Shown here piece by piece: positions 1 to 7,369 of a DNA stretch of 33,889 bases. The notes beneath the pieces are model-generated. The model made no database searches, was not told the origin of the DNA, and was given only the letters and a program-made list of their open reading frames with translations. Made by a program: the position numbers and the translations under genes. Each line of letters opens with the position of its first letter. The first letter of the stretch is position 1. Origin of the DNA: Dasania sp051277005 (lineage in GTDB: Bacteria; Pseudomonadota; Gammaproteobacteria; Pseudomonadales; Dasaniaceae). The stretch covers positions 1-33,889 of the forward strand of contig JBNMPS010000011.1 of assembly GCA_051277005.1 (NCBI GenBank), in the 5' to 3' direction.

Positions 1-1
1 T

Positions 2-901
2 GAACGTGTGCTGGGTGCAGAGAAATTTAGAGCAGAAGTTAGCGCAGACGTCGATTTTACTGAAATAGAGCAAGCCGACGAGCAATTTAACCCCGATTTA
101 CCGGCGATGCGCAGTGAGCAAACTCTCCGAGAAGGCAATAGCTCAGGCGGTGGTGCTGGTGGTGTGCCGGGCGCTTTAAGTAATCAGCCTCCCGTAGATG
201 GCGTCGCCCCAGAGCAGGTAGGTGTAGGTGCTGGCGACGTTGCAGGTCAGGGAAGTAGCCGTGTACAGGCTACTAGAAATTATGAATTAGATCGTACGGT
301 TAGCTATACTCGTTATCAAACCGGGCGTGTTCGTCGCTTGAGTGTGGCGGTTGTGGTGGATAACGTCGCTCAAAAAGACCTCACGACAGGTACGATTACT
401 TCAGTAGCAATGCCGCAAGAAGAGTTGGATCAACTGGCTATATTAGTCCGTGATGCCGTGGGCTTTGATGCTGCACGTGGCGATAGTATCAATATTATCA
501 ATGCGGAATTCATCGCTATTCCAGAGCCAGAAGAATTCGTGTTAGAAGAGGTTCCTATTTGGAAGCAGCCGGAAATGGCTGAAATCATCAAGAAAGTTGC
601 AGGTATCTTGTTGATTATTGCTATTATCTTTGGTGTGTTACGCCCGGTTATGCGCAATTTAACAGATACGTCAAAAGAAATGCGTGAGCTTGAGGCACAG
701 GAAGCATTAAATGACCTGTCAGCCGATTTAGGCGGCGACTTATCCGACGGGACCGTTACTTTGTCGGGCGGGGATAGTATGCTGTTAACAGGGCCTGGCC
801 AAAATCACGAACAGCAAATTAATGCTGTTAAAGGCCTCATTGCAGAAGATCCTGGCCGTGTCGCGCAAGTAGTTAAACGATGGGTAAATAGCGGTGAGTG
901 A
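2..901 (+). CDS. fliF: Flagellar MS-ring protein FliF, C-terminal part
   Basis: FliF forms the inner-membrane MS ring on which the flagellar motor and export gate are built. The reading frame is open at the left edge, so this is the C-terminal part (about 300 codons) of a protein that is usually 550-600 residues; an internal GTG at position 8 is not the start. Visible landmarks are the conserved GVPGALSNQPP segment of the periplasmic linker, the YscJ/FliF C domain with RRLSVAVVVDN and a MPQEELDQL stretch, a C-terminal membrane helix (IIKKVAGILLIIAIIFGVL) and a cytoplasmic acidic tail ending in RWVNSGE, which in the family docks into FliG. The stop codon overlaps the fliG start by 8 bases, indicating translational coupling. 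Family identity is clear; nothing is visible about its promoter. Confidence 0.97.
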   Translation, partial: ERVLGAEKFRAEVSADVDFTEIEQADEQFNPDLPAMRSEQTLREGNSSGGGAGGVPGALSNQPPVDGVAPEQVGVGAGDVAGQGSSRVQATRNYELDRTVSYTRYQTGRVRRLSVAVVVDNVAQKDLTTGTITSVAMPQEELDQLAILVRDAVGFDAARGDSINIINAEFIAIPEPEEFVLEEVPIWKQPEMAEIIKKVAGILLIIAIIFGVLRPVMRNLTDTSKEMRELEAQEALNDLSADLGGDLSDGTVTLSGGDSMLLTGPGQNHEQQINAVKGLIAEDPGRVAQVVKRWVNSGE

Positions 902-1913
902 AGAAAACGCCAATAGCGAATCAAGTATATCCAAGTTGGATCAGGCAGCTATTTTGCTGATGTCACTCGGTGAAAAAGAAGCGGCAGAAGTCCTTAAACA
1001 TCTTGGGCCTAAAGAGGTGCAGCGTATCGGTACAGCCATGTCCGGGCTTGAAAACGTGCCTCAAAATGACGTTGAAATTGTCATGACCAACTTTCTAGAA
1101 GAGGCCAGAACCTTAACGGGCTTGGGTATGGGTTCCGACGGCTATATTCGTAATATGTTGGTAGAGGCCTTGGGCGATGACAAAGCTAACTCTTTGGTCG
1201 ATAGAATCTTACTGGGTGGTAATACCACAGGGTTAGATACCTTAAAATGGATGGATGCCAGAGCGGTGGCAGATATCATTCGTCATGAGCACCCGCAAAT
1301 TCAAGCCATCGTAGTGTCATATCTTGATGGCGACCAAGCCGCCGATGTTTTGGCAAATTTACAAGATAAAGTCCGTTTAGATATCGTTATGCGTGTTGCT
1401 GCGCTCGATTCTGTACAGCCCAATGCCCTGCAAGAGCTAAATAACATACTAGAAAAGCAATTCTCTGGCAGTTCCGGCTCCCAAACAAAGGAAATGGGTG
1501 GCATAAAGGTTGCCGCAGAAATCATGAACAACCTCGACAGCTCAATAGAAGGCGAGTTGATGGATTCCATCAGGGAAGTCGACGAAGATTTGGGTACTCA
1601 AATTCAAGACCTTATGTTTGTATTCGACAACCTCAAAGGTGTCGACGACAGAGGTATTCAAGCGCTTCTCAGAGAGGTTTCTTCCGAAGTGCTTATCTTG
1701 GCCCTCAAAGGTTCAGACGACGAGCTGCAAGAGCATATCTTTGGCAATATGTCTAAACGTGCTGCAGAATTACTGCGCGACGATTTGGAGGCCAAAGGTC
1801 CAGTCAAACTCAGCGAAGTGGAAGGCGCACAGAAAGAGATTCTTATTATTGCTCGACGTATGGCCGACGCCGGCGAGATTGTACTGGGCGGTAGCGGCGA
1901 GGAAATGCTGTAA
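894..1913 (+). CDS. fliG: Flagellar motor switch protein FliG
   Basis: FliG links the MS ring to the C-ring and contacts the stator to generate torque. The 339 residues have the normal three-part layout: an N domain (about 10-110) that binds FliF, a middle domain with the EHPQ motif at residues 132-135 that binds FliM, a Gly-Gly hinge at 202-203, and a C-terminal torque domain starting near the MFVF motif (241-244). Charged residues equivalent to the torque helix of E. coli FliG are present: K272, R289, D296 and D297, with Lys in place of the last Arg at 305. The start is a GTG inside the end of fliF (8-base overlap); no better ATG precedes it. It belongs to the fliF-fliJ run. Confidence 0.98.
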   Translation: MSEENANSESSISKLDQAAILLMSLGEKEAAEVLKHLGPKEVQRIGTAMSGLENVPQNDVEIVMTNFLEEARTLTGLGMGSDGYIRNMLVEALGDDKANSLVDRILLGGNTTGLDTLKWMDARAVADIIRHEHPQIQAIVVSYLDGDQAADVLANLQDKVRLDIVMRVAALDSVQPNALQELNNILEKQFSGSSGSQTKEMGGIKVAAEIMNNLDSSIEGELMDSIREVDEDLGTQIQDLMFVFDNLKGVDDRGIQALLREVSSEVLILALKGSDDELQEHIFGNMSKRAAELLRDDLEAKGPVKLSEVEGAQKEILIIARRMADAGEIVLGGSGEEML

Positions 1914-2002
1914 GCTACCCTCAGTTAGAGGTTTTACGGTAAGTTCACTTGAGCCTGCCGTTTATTGTTAAGTTTTACTTTAGTGTAGCTTTAGGTTGAT
2001 AG

Positions 2003-2782
2003 ATGAAAAACTCTGATCGCATACCCGCCGATAAATCCCAGGCTTTTACACGCTGGGAAATGCCTGAAGTTAACGAAGGTCAAATCATTCAAGCAGAAAA
2101 AACACGTAGAGATGTTGCTAGAGGTAATGCGCCTGAAATTGATAAAAGCTTAGTGGTATACGGTAAACTCACCGTCGGGGAGATTGAAAATATCAGCAAG
2201 CGTATTCAAGAGGATGTGCAAAAGAAAGCCTTTAAAATAGGCGTAAAAAAAGGTCATGATAAGGGCTATCAAGCGGGCCTAGAGCAAGGTCAGCAGGACA
2301 TTCAGCAACAATTACAGAGTTTACAAACGCTCATTTCCTATTTAACGGATGCCTTACAAAGCCAAGATGCTAAGACCGAACAAGGTTTAGTGAATATAGC
2401 GGTGGGTGTTGCGGAATCCGTATTGCGTCGTGAGCTGTCGATAGAGTCATCTCATGTTAATTCGGTGATCCAAGAAGCCATCGCGTCTATTGGTGCTGAG
2501 TCTCAAACGTTGGATATTTATCTAAACCCTCAGGACTTTAAATTACTGCAAGAGCAAGGTGAGATTAACCCCAATTGGAGCCTTCACCAGGACGCCGAAA
2601 TTACTGCAGGCGGATGCCGTCTATCGAATCAGTTGAGCTTGGCTGAATACACGACGGAAGCCCAATTTGAGCAAACCATTAGCCAGTTGGTTGATTCTCG
2701 TTACGCGGACCTATTACGTGAGCCTGTGAGTAGCACAGAGCCGAATGATATATTAGATGATCAAAACCCACTAGCCGAATAG
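2003..2782 (+). CDS. fliH: Flagellar export ATPase regulator FliH
   Basis: FliH binds and restrains the FliI ATPase and tethers it to the C-ring during type III export. The 259-residue protein has a polar N-terminal part, a Gln/Gly-rich helical stretch around residues 85-115 (KGYQAGLEQGQQ, the GxxxG-type region typical of FliH) and a C-terminal FliH/HrpE-like domain with VAVGVAESVLRREL. The ATG at 2003 has an AGG ribosome-binding site 8 bases upstream. It follows fliG after an 89-base gap with no terminator-like hairpin that I can see, and fliI follows 4 bases after the stop, so it is probably cotranscribed with both. Confidence 0.94.
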   Translation: MKNSDRIPADKSQAFTRWEMPEVNEGQIIQAEKTRRDVARGNAPEIDKSLVVYGKLTVGEIENISKRIQEDVQKKAFKIGVKKGHDKGYQAGLEQGQQDIQQQLQSLQTLISYLTDALQSQDAKTEQGLVNIAVGVAESVLRRELSIESSHVNSVIQEAIASIGAESQTLDIYLNPQDFKLLQEQGEINPNWSLHQDAEITAGGCRLSNQLSLAEYTTEAQFEQTISQLVDSRYADLLREPVSSTEPNDILDDQNPLAE

Positions 2783-2786
2783 CCCT

Positions 2787-4175
2787 ATGACTCGTCAACT
2801 GTTCAGCGATCGATTAAATCACTACAAAGTTTCCGCTTTGTCTGTTAGCGAGCCGCAGGTATCGGGTCGCTTGGTACGCGTTGTCGGCATGACACTTGAG
2901 GTTGTTGGTCTTAATTTACCTATTGGTCGACGTTGTATCGTGATCAACAACGAGGTTCATCAAGTAGAGGCTGAAGTGGTTGGTTTTGCTGAGAATAGGC
3001 TCTTTCTTATGCCTATACAGTCATCAACAGACTTCACGCCTGGGGCAAAAGTTGTTGGTATTAATCACGAAGATAGAGTGCCGGTTGGTCCTGAATTACT
3101 GGGCCGTGTTATTGATGGCGCGGGCAGGCCTTTAGATGGCAAGGGGCCGTTAAATAATCGAAATTATATTCCTATGAAAGGCCAGCCCATCAATCCGTTG
3201 GCACGTAAACCTATCAGCGATACTTTGGATGTTGGCATTAAGGCGATCAACTCGATGCTCACGGTTGGCCGCGGGCAGCGTATCGGTTTATTTGCCGGCA
3301 GTGGCGTGGGCAAAAGTGTATTGCTGGGAATGATGACTCGGTTTACCGAGGCTGATATCGTTATTGTTGGCTTGGTGGGTGAGCGTGGTCGTGAGGTCAA
3401 AGAGTTTATCGAGCAGACGCTCGATGAAGAAGGCTTAAAGCGAGCGATTGTTGTTGCCGCTCCTGCAGATGATGCTCCGCTAATGAGAATGCGTGCAGCC
3501 TCCTTGGCTACCCGATTAGCTGAGTACTACCGCGATCAAGGCAAGCATGTGTTGTTGCTGATGGATTCACTCACTCGCTACGCGCAAGCTCAACGAGAAA
3601 TTGCCTTATCGATTGGAGAACCTCCTGCGACTAAGGGCTACCCGCCCTCGGTATTTTCGATGATTCCTAACTTAGTCGAACGTGCGGGTAATAACGCCGA
3701 TGGCACTGGCTCAGTCACCGCTTTTTATACGGTGCTAACAGAGGGGGATGACCTTCAAGACCCTGTTGCTGATGCTTCTAGGGCCATTTTGGATGGTCAT
3801 ATCGTGTTATCTCGCACGATTGCTGATGAAGGCCATTATCCCGCTATTGATATTGAGGGCTCTATCAGCCGAGCTATGCAAAACATCGTGACGGATGAGC
3901 GTTTAAAACAGGCTCAGCGGTTACGTTTTCTCTATTCACGATATCAACAAAGTCGTGATTTGATCAGCGTGGGAGCCTACGTAGCGGGTAGTGACCCAGA
4001 AACCGACCTGGCTATTCAAAAGCTGCCGCAAATAAAGGCGTTTCTTCAGCAGGGCTTACAGGAGTCTTATAATGTTGAAACTAGTTTTCAGCAGTTGGCC
4101 GCTGTTATCCAAGCACCTGCGGCTCCTGTATCTAACAATGATCAGGGCGAACAATTCCCTGTCGTTAGTGGTTAG
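2787..4175 (+). CDS. fliI: Flagellum-specific export ATPase FliI
   Basis: FliI is the F1-beta-like ATPase that energises unfolding and delivery of flagellar export substrates. The 462-residue length is normal. The Walker A element (AGSGVGKS) is at residues 170-177, the GER loop with the likely catalytic Glu is at 198-200, and the Walker B strand VLLLMD is at 255-260. The N-terminal part carries the beta-barrel domain and the C-terminal part the helical domain that contacts FlhA/FliJ in the family. The ATG lies 4 bases after the fliH stop with no strong Shine-Dalgarno, so translation is probably coupled to fliH. Its stop overlaps the ribosome-binding site of fliJ. Confidence 0.98.
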   Translation: MTRQLFSDRLNHYKVSALSVSEPQVSGRLVRVVGMTLEVVGLNLPIGRRCIVINNEVHQVEAEVVGFAENRLFLMPIQSSTDFTPGAKVVGINHEDRVPVGPELLGRVIDGAGRPLDGKGPLNNRNYIPMKGQPINPLARKPISDTLDVGIKAINSMLTVGRGQRIGLFAGSGVGKSVLLGMMTRFTEADIVIVGLVGERGREVKEFIEQTLDEEGLKRAIVVAAPADDAPLMRMRAASLATRLAEYYRDQGKHVLLLMDSLTRYAQAQREIALSIGEPPATKGYPPSVFSMIPNLVERAGNNADGTGSVTAFYTVLTEGDDLQDPVADASRAILDGHIVLSRTIADEGHYPAIDIEGSISRAMQNIVTDERLKQAQRLRFLYSRYQQSRDLISVGAYVAGSDPETDLAIQKLPQIKAFLQQGLQESYNVETSFQQLAAVIQAPAAPVSNNDQGEQFPVVSG

Positions 4176-4186
4176 GAGGAAAACTG

Positions 4187-4642
4187 ATGGCGGCTAAAAA
4201 AACGTCAGAGCGTTTGCATGTGGTGTTAAAGCTGGCTCAAATAAAACAACAACAAGCTGCTGAGCGTTTAGCTGAGGCGTCCAGAGCGGTTGAAAATAAT
4301 AAGCAGCAAGGTCAGCAGTTGCGTGTCTATCAGCGAGAATATAACAACCACTTTCATAGTTATGAACAGGCGCCGGTAAACTCTCAACAAATGCGGAATT
4401 ATCAGCGGTTTTATAATAATTTAGAAGAGGCTGTATATACTCAAGATCAACGCAGTGACGTAGCAGAACAACAGCTTGAATTTCATCGTAGCCATTGGCA
4501 AAAGTGTTATGGCAGAGAAAAAAATATGGCCAGTTTGATTGATCGAAAGTGCGCTGAAGAAGGCAGGAAACAAGAAGGTAAAATACAGCGCGAAATGGAC
4601 GATAGAGTCGGTAGCCGCCTAGATATGGAAAAACGGCGTTAA
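4187..4642 (+). CDS. fliJ: Flagellar export chaperone FliJ
   Basis: FliJ is a small coiled-coil protein that sits in the centre of the FliI hexamer, promotes its assembly and escorts chaperones to the export gate. The 151 residues are almost entirely charged and glutamine-rich helix, with basic N and C termini, as in the family. It starts at an ATG preceded by a near-perfect Shine-Dalgarno AGGAGG (4174-4179, spacing 7) that overlaps the fliI stop codon. It is the last gene of the fliF-fliJ run; a 103-base gap separates it from the STAS gene. Identity rests on position plus composition because FliJ sequences are poorly conserved. Confidence 0.9.
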   Translation: MAAKKTSERLHVVLKLAQIKQQQAAERLAEASRAVENNKQQGQQLRVYQREYNNHFHSYEQAPVNSQQMRNYQRFYNNLEEAVYTQDQRSDVAEQQLEFHRSHWQKCYGREKNMASLIDRKCAEEGRKQEGKIQREMDDRVGSRLDMEKRR

Positions 4643-4745
4643 TTCAAAAAAACTAGCTCAGTAGCTGGTATTAGTAAGCCGGTACGCTATAGTCACTACT
4701 ATTATCTAGATCAATAAACAGCAATCATTAAGTGAGGTAGTGTTC

Positions 4746-5051
4746 ATGGCAATAACATCGGTTTTGTCAGTAGATGGCAACGAGTTGACCATTGGCGTTG
4801 AAGGGCGTTTTGACTTTAGTTCACATCAGGATTTTCGTCGTGCTTATGAAGGTCAGCCAACCCAGTCTACTGGCTACGTTATCGATCTTCAAAATACCAC
4901 TTACTTGGATAGTTCGGCTCTAGGGATGTTGTTGCTACTCAAAGACTATGCAGGTGGTGACAATGCAAATATCCAAATTATTAACTGTAATGACGATGTA
5001 AGGAAAATATTAGCCATCTCTAATTTTGAGCAACTGTTCTCCATTGGTTGA
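4746..5051 (+). CDS. STAS-domain anti-sigma factor antagonist (HsbA-like)
   Basis: A single-domain STAS protein of about 101 residues, the fold of anti-sigma factor antagonists such as SpoIIAA and Pseudomonas HsbA. The diagnostic TYLDSSALGMLLLL helix start is present; the Ser after Asp is the expected phosphorylation site, switched by the kinase/phosphatase domains of its partner. A GTG at 4740 is possible, but the GAGG ribosome-binding site at 4734-4737 is only 2 bases from it and 8 bases from the ATG at 4746, so the ATG is chosen. It precedes a REC-PP2C-kinase gene and an Hpt gene, which matches the HsbA-HsbR-HptB pathway. In Pseudomonas HsbA binds the anti-sigma factor FlgM; FlgM is not in this window, so that link is inference. 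Confidence 0.85.
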   Translation: MAITSVLSVDGNELTIGVEGRFDFSSHQDFRRAYEGQPTQSTGYVIDLQNTTYLDSSALGMLLLLKDYAGGDNANIQIINCNDDVRKILAISNFEQLFSIG

Positions 5052-5052
5052 T

Positions 5053-5080
5053 GTGAGTTGGGGGGTTAGCTCCCCGTCAC
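5053..5080 (+). other. Hairpin between the STAS and response-regulator genes
   Basis: In the 35-base gap a G-rich arm (GTGA, then GGGG) can pair with CCCC and TCAC, forming a two-part hairpin just ahead of the ATG at 5087. No recognisable Shine-Dalgarno lies between this hairpin and that ATG. It could dampen translation or slow RNA decay so that the two partners are made in unequal amounts; that role is inference. Confidence 0.4.
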
Positions 5081-5086
5081 GATTAA

Positions 5087-6808
5087 ATGGAAACGCCAAC
5101 TGAAATAAAAATTCTTGTTGTCGATGACAACCCCGCTGATCGACTTATTCTCGAGACAATTCTTCGCCAACAAAAACATCAAGTTGTTTCTGCCAGTAAT
5201 GGGCTCACAGCGCTTAGTGTCTTTGAGCAGGAACAGCCTGATTTAATTCTTTTAGATGCATTAATGCCAGGTATGGATGGCTTTGAAGTGGCTGAAGTCA
5301 TTAAACGTCAAGTAGGTGAAGATTTTATACCCATCATTTTTCTTACTTCGCTGCAAGATGCTGATTCGCTAGCGCGTTGCCTTGACGCTGGCGGTGATGA
5401 CTTTATCAGCAAGCCTTATAGCAGTTTAATCTTACAGGCAAAAATAAACGCGTTCACTCGAATGCGTCTAATGAATCACACTTTACTTAATCAGCGCGAT
5501 CAAATATCCGCTCACAACCGCACACTGATACGCGAGCAGGAAGTAGCGAAAAGAGTGTTTGATAAAGTGGCTCATGCTGGTTGTTTAGATGCCAGTAATA
5601 TTAAACATTCGCTTTCAGCTCTTTCGGTTTTTAATGGGGATGTGTTACTGGCGGGGGTTAATGCCCTCGGTAATCTCATGGTTTTTCTAGGTGACTTTAC
5701 CGGCCACGGTTTAGATGCTGCGCTAGGTGCTATGCCACTCGCTCAAACCTTTTATAGCATGATTGAAAAAGGCTTTAGTCATCGAGATATTCTTGAGGAA
5801 ATAAATAAAAAGTTAAATGAAGTGCTGCCCGTAGGTGTATTTTGCTGTGGTTTATTAGCTGAAATTAATTTTTACGAATGTACTGTCAAGGTTTGGAATG
5901 GTGGTTTGCCAGATTGTGTACTGTTCCGCCCATCAGATGGCAGCGTGACAATGCTAACTTCTCGTCACCTGCCTTTAGGTGTGCTGTCTGCAGGACAGTT
6001 TAATAGCCAGACCGACATCTATGATGTGCAGGCTGGTGACCGTATGTATTTGTGGTCAGATGGTATTCACGAAGCTGAAAATGAGCAGGGTGAAATGTTT
6101 GGTGAAGAGCGGCTGTATCAAGTTTTTGAAAAAAACAGCGACCCAGAGCAATTGTTTATAGAGGTTAATAAGGCGGTCAATTATTTTGTTGGCGCAGGTG
6201 AACAGGCTGATGATATTTCAGTGATTGAAACAGTCATCGTTACACCAGAAAATTTTAAAGCATCCCATGCAGTTCATGATGAGAGTGGATTTAGTGGACC
6301 TAATGATTGGATGATGAGTTATGTGTTAAACCCTGACACTTTGCGCGTTTTTAATCCCTTGCCACTGATGCTCAACGTCATTATGCAAGTACCTAAATTA
6401 AGAGCATTTAGCGGCCAGATCTATACTATTCTCACCGAGTTGTATAATAACGCTTTAGAGCATGGCATCTTACAATTGGATTCGCTAGCTAAGGATTCTA
6501 CGGAGGGGTTTAGTCACTATTATCAAATACGTGAAGAACGGTTAAAGCAGCTTGTTGAAGGCACTATACGGTTTGATCTGCATTACAAAGGTGATGTAAC
6601 CGGTGGGTCATTAATTATTGATGTGCAAGATAGTGGTAGTGGATTTAATCACGAGGCTCTTGATTTTAATATTGCAGGTGGTGATTATAGCGGCCGTGGC
6701 GTCTATCTTGTTGCTAAATTATGTTCAAAATTTGAATATAAAACTAATGGTAATGAAGTTCGTGCAATTTATTGCTGGGGTGAGGGTAATCATCCAGTCG
6801 ACGAATAA
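5087..6808 (+). CDS. Response regulator with PP2C phosphatase and RsbW-like kinase domains (HsbR-like)
   Basis: A 573-residue three-domain switch protein. Residues 6-125 are a receiver with acidic pair D13/D14, phospho-acceptor D57, T87 and K109. Residues about 175-390 are a SpoIIE-type PP2C phosphatase, with the metal-binding LGDFTGHG motif around 201-207, LWSDGIHEAEN and ADDISVI. Residues about 430-570 are a HATPase serine kinase of the RsbW kind, with an N-box (ELYNNALEHG, about 447-460), DSGSGF (about 512) and SGRGVYLV (about 535). Size and architecture equal Pseudomonas HsbR, which phosphorylates or dephosphorylates the STAS protein HsbA depending on receiver phosphorylation by HptB. The STAS partner is immediately upstream and an Hpt gene immediately downstream. 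All catalytic motifs look intact, so both opposing activities are likely retained. Confidence 0.9.
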   Translation: METPTEIKILVVDDNPADRLILETILRQQKHQVVSASNGLTALSVFEQEQPDLILLDALMPGMDGFEVAEVIKRQVGEDFIPIIFLTSLQDADSLARCLDAGGDDFISKPYSSLILQAKINAFTRMRLMNHTLLNQRDQISAHNRTLIREQEVAKRVFDKVAHAGCLDASNIKHSLSALSVFNGDVLLAGVNALGNLMVFLGDFTGHGLDAALGAMPLAQTFYSMIEKGFSHRDILEEINKKLNEVLPVGVFCCGLLAEINFYECTVKVWNGGLPDCVLFRPSDGSVTMLTSRHLPLGVLSAGQFNSQTDIYDVQAGDRMYLWSDGIHEAENEQGEMFGEERLYQVFEKNSDPEQLFIEVNKAVNYFVGAGEQADDISVIETVIVTPENFKASHAVHDESGFSGPNDWMMSYVLNPDTLRVFNPLPLMLNVIMQVPKLRAFSGQIYTILTELYNNALEHGILQLDSLAKDSTEGFSHYYQIREERLKQLVEGTIRFDLHYKGDVTGGSLIIDVQDSGSGFNHEALDFNIAGGDYSGRGVYLVAKLCSKFEYKTNGNEVRAIYCWGEGNHPVDE

Positions 6809-6891
6809 CGATTTATCTGGCCGCATTAGCAAGTATTTAGTATAAGTATGGATATTTCAATAAGACTAAACTTGGACGACTAGGTTAATTT

Positions 6892-7227
6892 ATGTCATTA
6901 GAACATCTAGATATAGTTTCGATTAATGGTTTACGGGAAATTATGGGTGATGAGTTTCCTCAATTAATTGATATATTTATCAGTGATAGTGAATTACGTA
7001 TTAATACGATTGCAGAGTCCGTGACAGTGGGCGACCCTGAGGCAATAAGAAGGGCCGCTCATACGCTCAAGGGCAGTGCGAGTAATATGGGGGCCTCAGC
7101 GCTTACTCATTTATGTCATGTATTAGAAGACCTAGGGCATGAAGGCCGTACCGATGGCGCCCAAGAAATGGTCGAAGAGATAGCCAAAGAATTTTCTCAG
7201 GTAAAAGCCGTATTAAAAACACTGTAA
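6892..7227 (+). CDS. Histidine phosphotransfer (Hpt) protein, HptB-like
   Basis: A 111-residue single Hpt domain. The phospho-accepting histidine is H57 in the HTLKGSASNMGA motif, within a four-helix-bundle-like sequence. Hpt proteins relay phosphate between hybrid kinases and receivers. Its place directly after the HsbR-like gene makes that receiver the obvious partner, as HptB does in Pseudomonas. No hybrid kinase is encoded in the window, so the input kinase would be elsewhere. The ATG has an AGG ribosome-binding site 7 bases upstream. The gene is followed by a terminator-like hairpin and then by the sigma-54 element for fliK, so it probably ends its transcription unit. Confidence 0.9.
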   Translation: MSLEHLDIVSINGLREIMGDEFPQLIDIFISDSELRINTIAESVTVGDPEAIRRAAHTLKGSASNMGASALTHLCHVLEDLGHEGRTDGAQEMVEEIAKEFSQVKAVLKTL

Positions 7228-7244
7228 CCTCAAGCTACTTTTTT

Positions 7245-7270
7245 TGCCAATGTATACAACTTGGCATTTT
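7245..7270 (+). terminator. Terminator-like hairpin after the Hpt gene
   Basis: A perfect 6-base inverted repeat, TGCCAA (7245-7250) and TTGGCA (7261-7266), encloses a 10-base loop that itself contains the palindrome TGTATACA; a short T run (TTTT) follows. It lies 17 bases after the Hpt stop and could end that transcript. The stem is short and the T run brief, so termination would be partial. Its right arm is also the -24 element of the fliK promoter. Confidence 0.45.
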
Positions 7271-7277
7271 ATCTGCA
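7262..7277 (+). promoter_or_regulatory. Sigma-54 promoter for fliK
   Basis: TGGCATTTTATCTGCA matches the -24/-12 consensus TGGCACG-N4-TTGCA, with GG at 7263-7264 and GC at 7275-7276 separated by exactly 10 bases. It is about 93 bases upstream of the fliK ATG, in the only sizeable gap of this stretch. RpoN control of fliK would be expected in a FleQ-type hierarchy. Confidence 0.75.
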
Positions 7278-7369
7278 TCCCCCTAATTACGCATTAAATA
7301 TCAAATCGAGAAATGGAGCGTGACATGCTTGTGAGCATAAGCGTGACAACAGATTTCTTTAGGTGAATT

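Noticed and set aside
2027..2034. GCCGATAA, a perfect sigma-28 -10 element
   Set aside because: It lies inside the start of fliH and has no TAAAG-type -35 at the required distance; the same octamer also occurs by chance inside cheZ, cheB and flhF.
7318..7348. Direct repeat GCGTGACA (7318-7325 and 7341-7348) in the fliK leader as an operator
   Set aside because: Only 8 bases and found once; no known regulator site of this form, so chance is likely.
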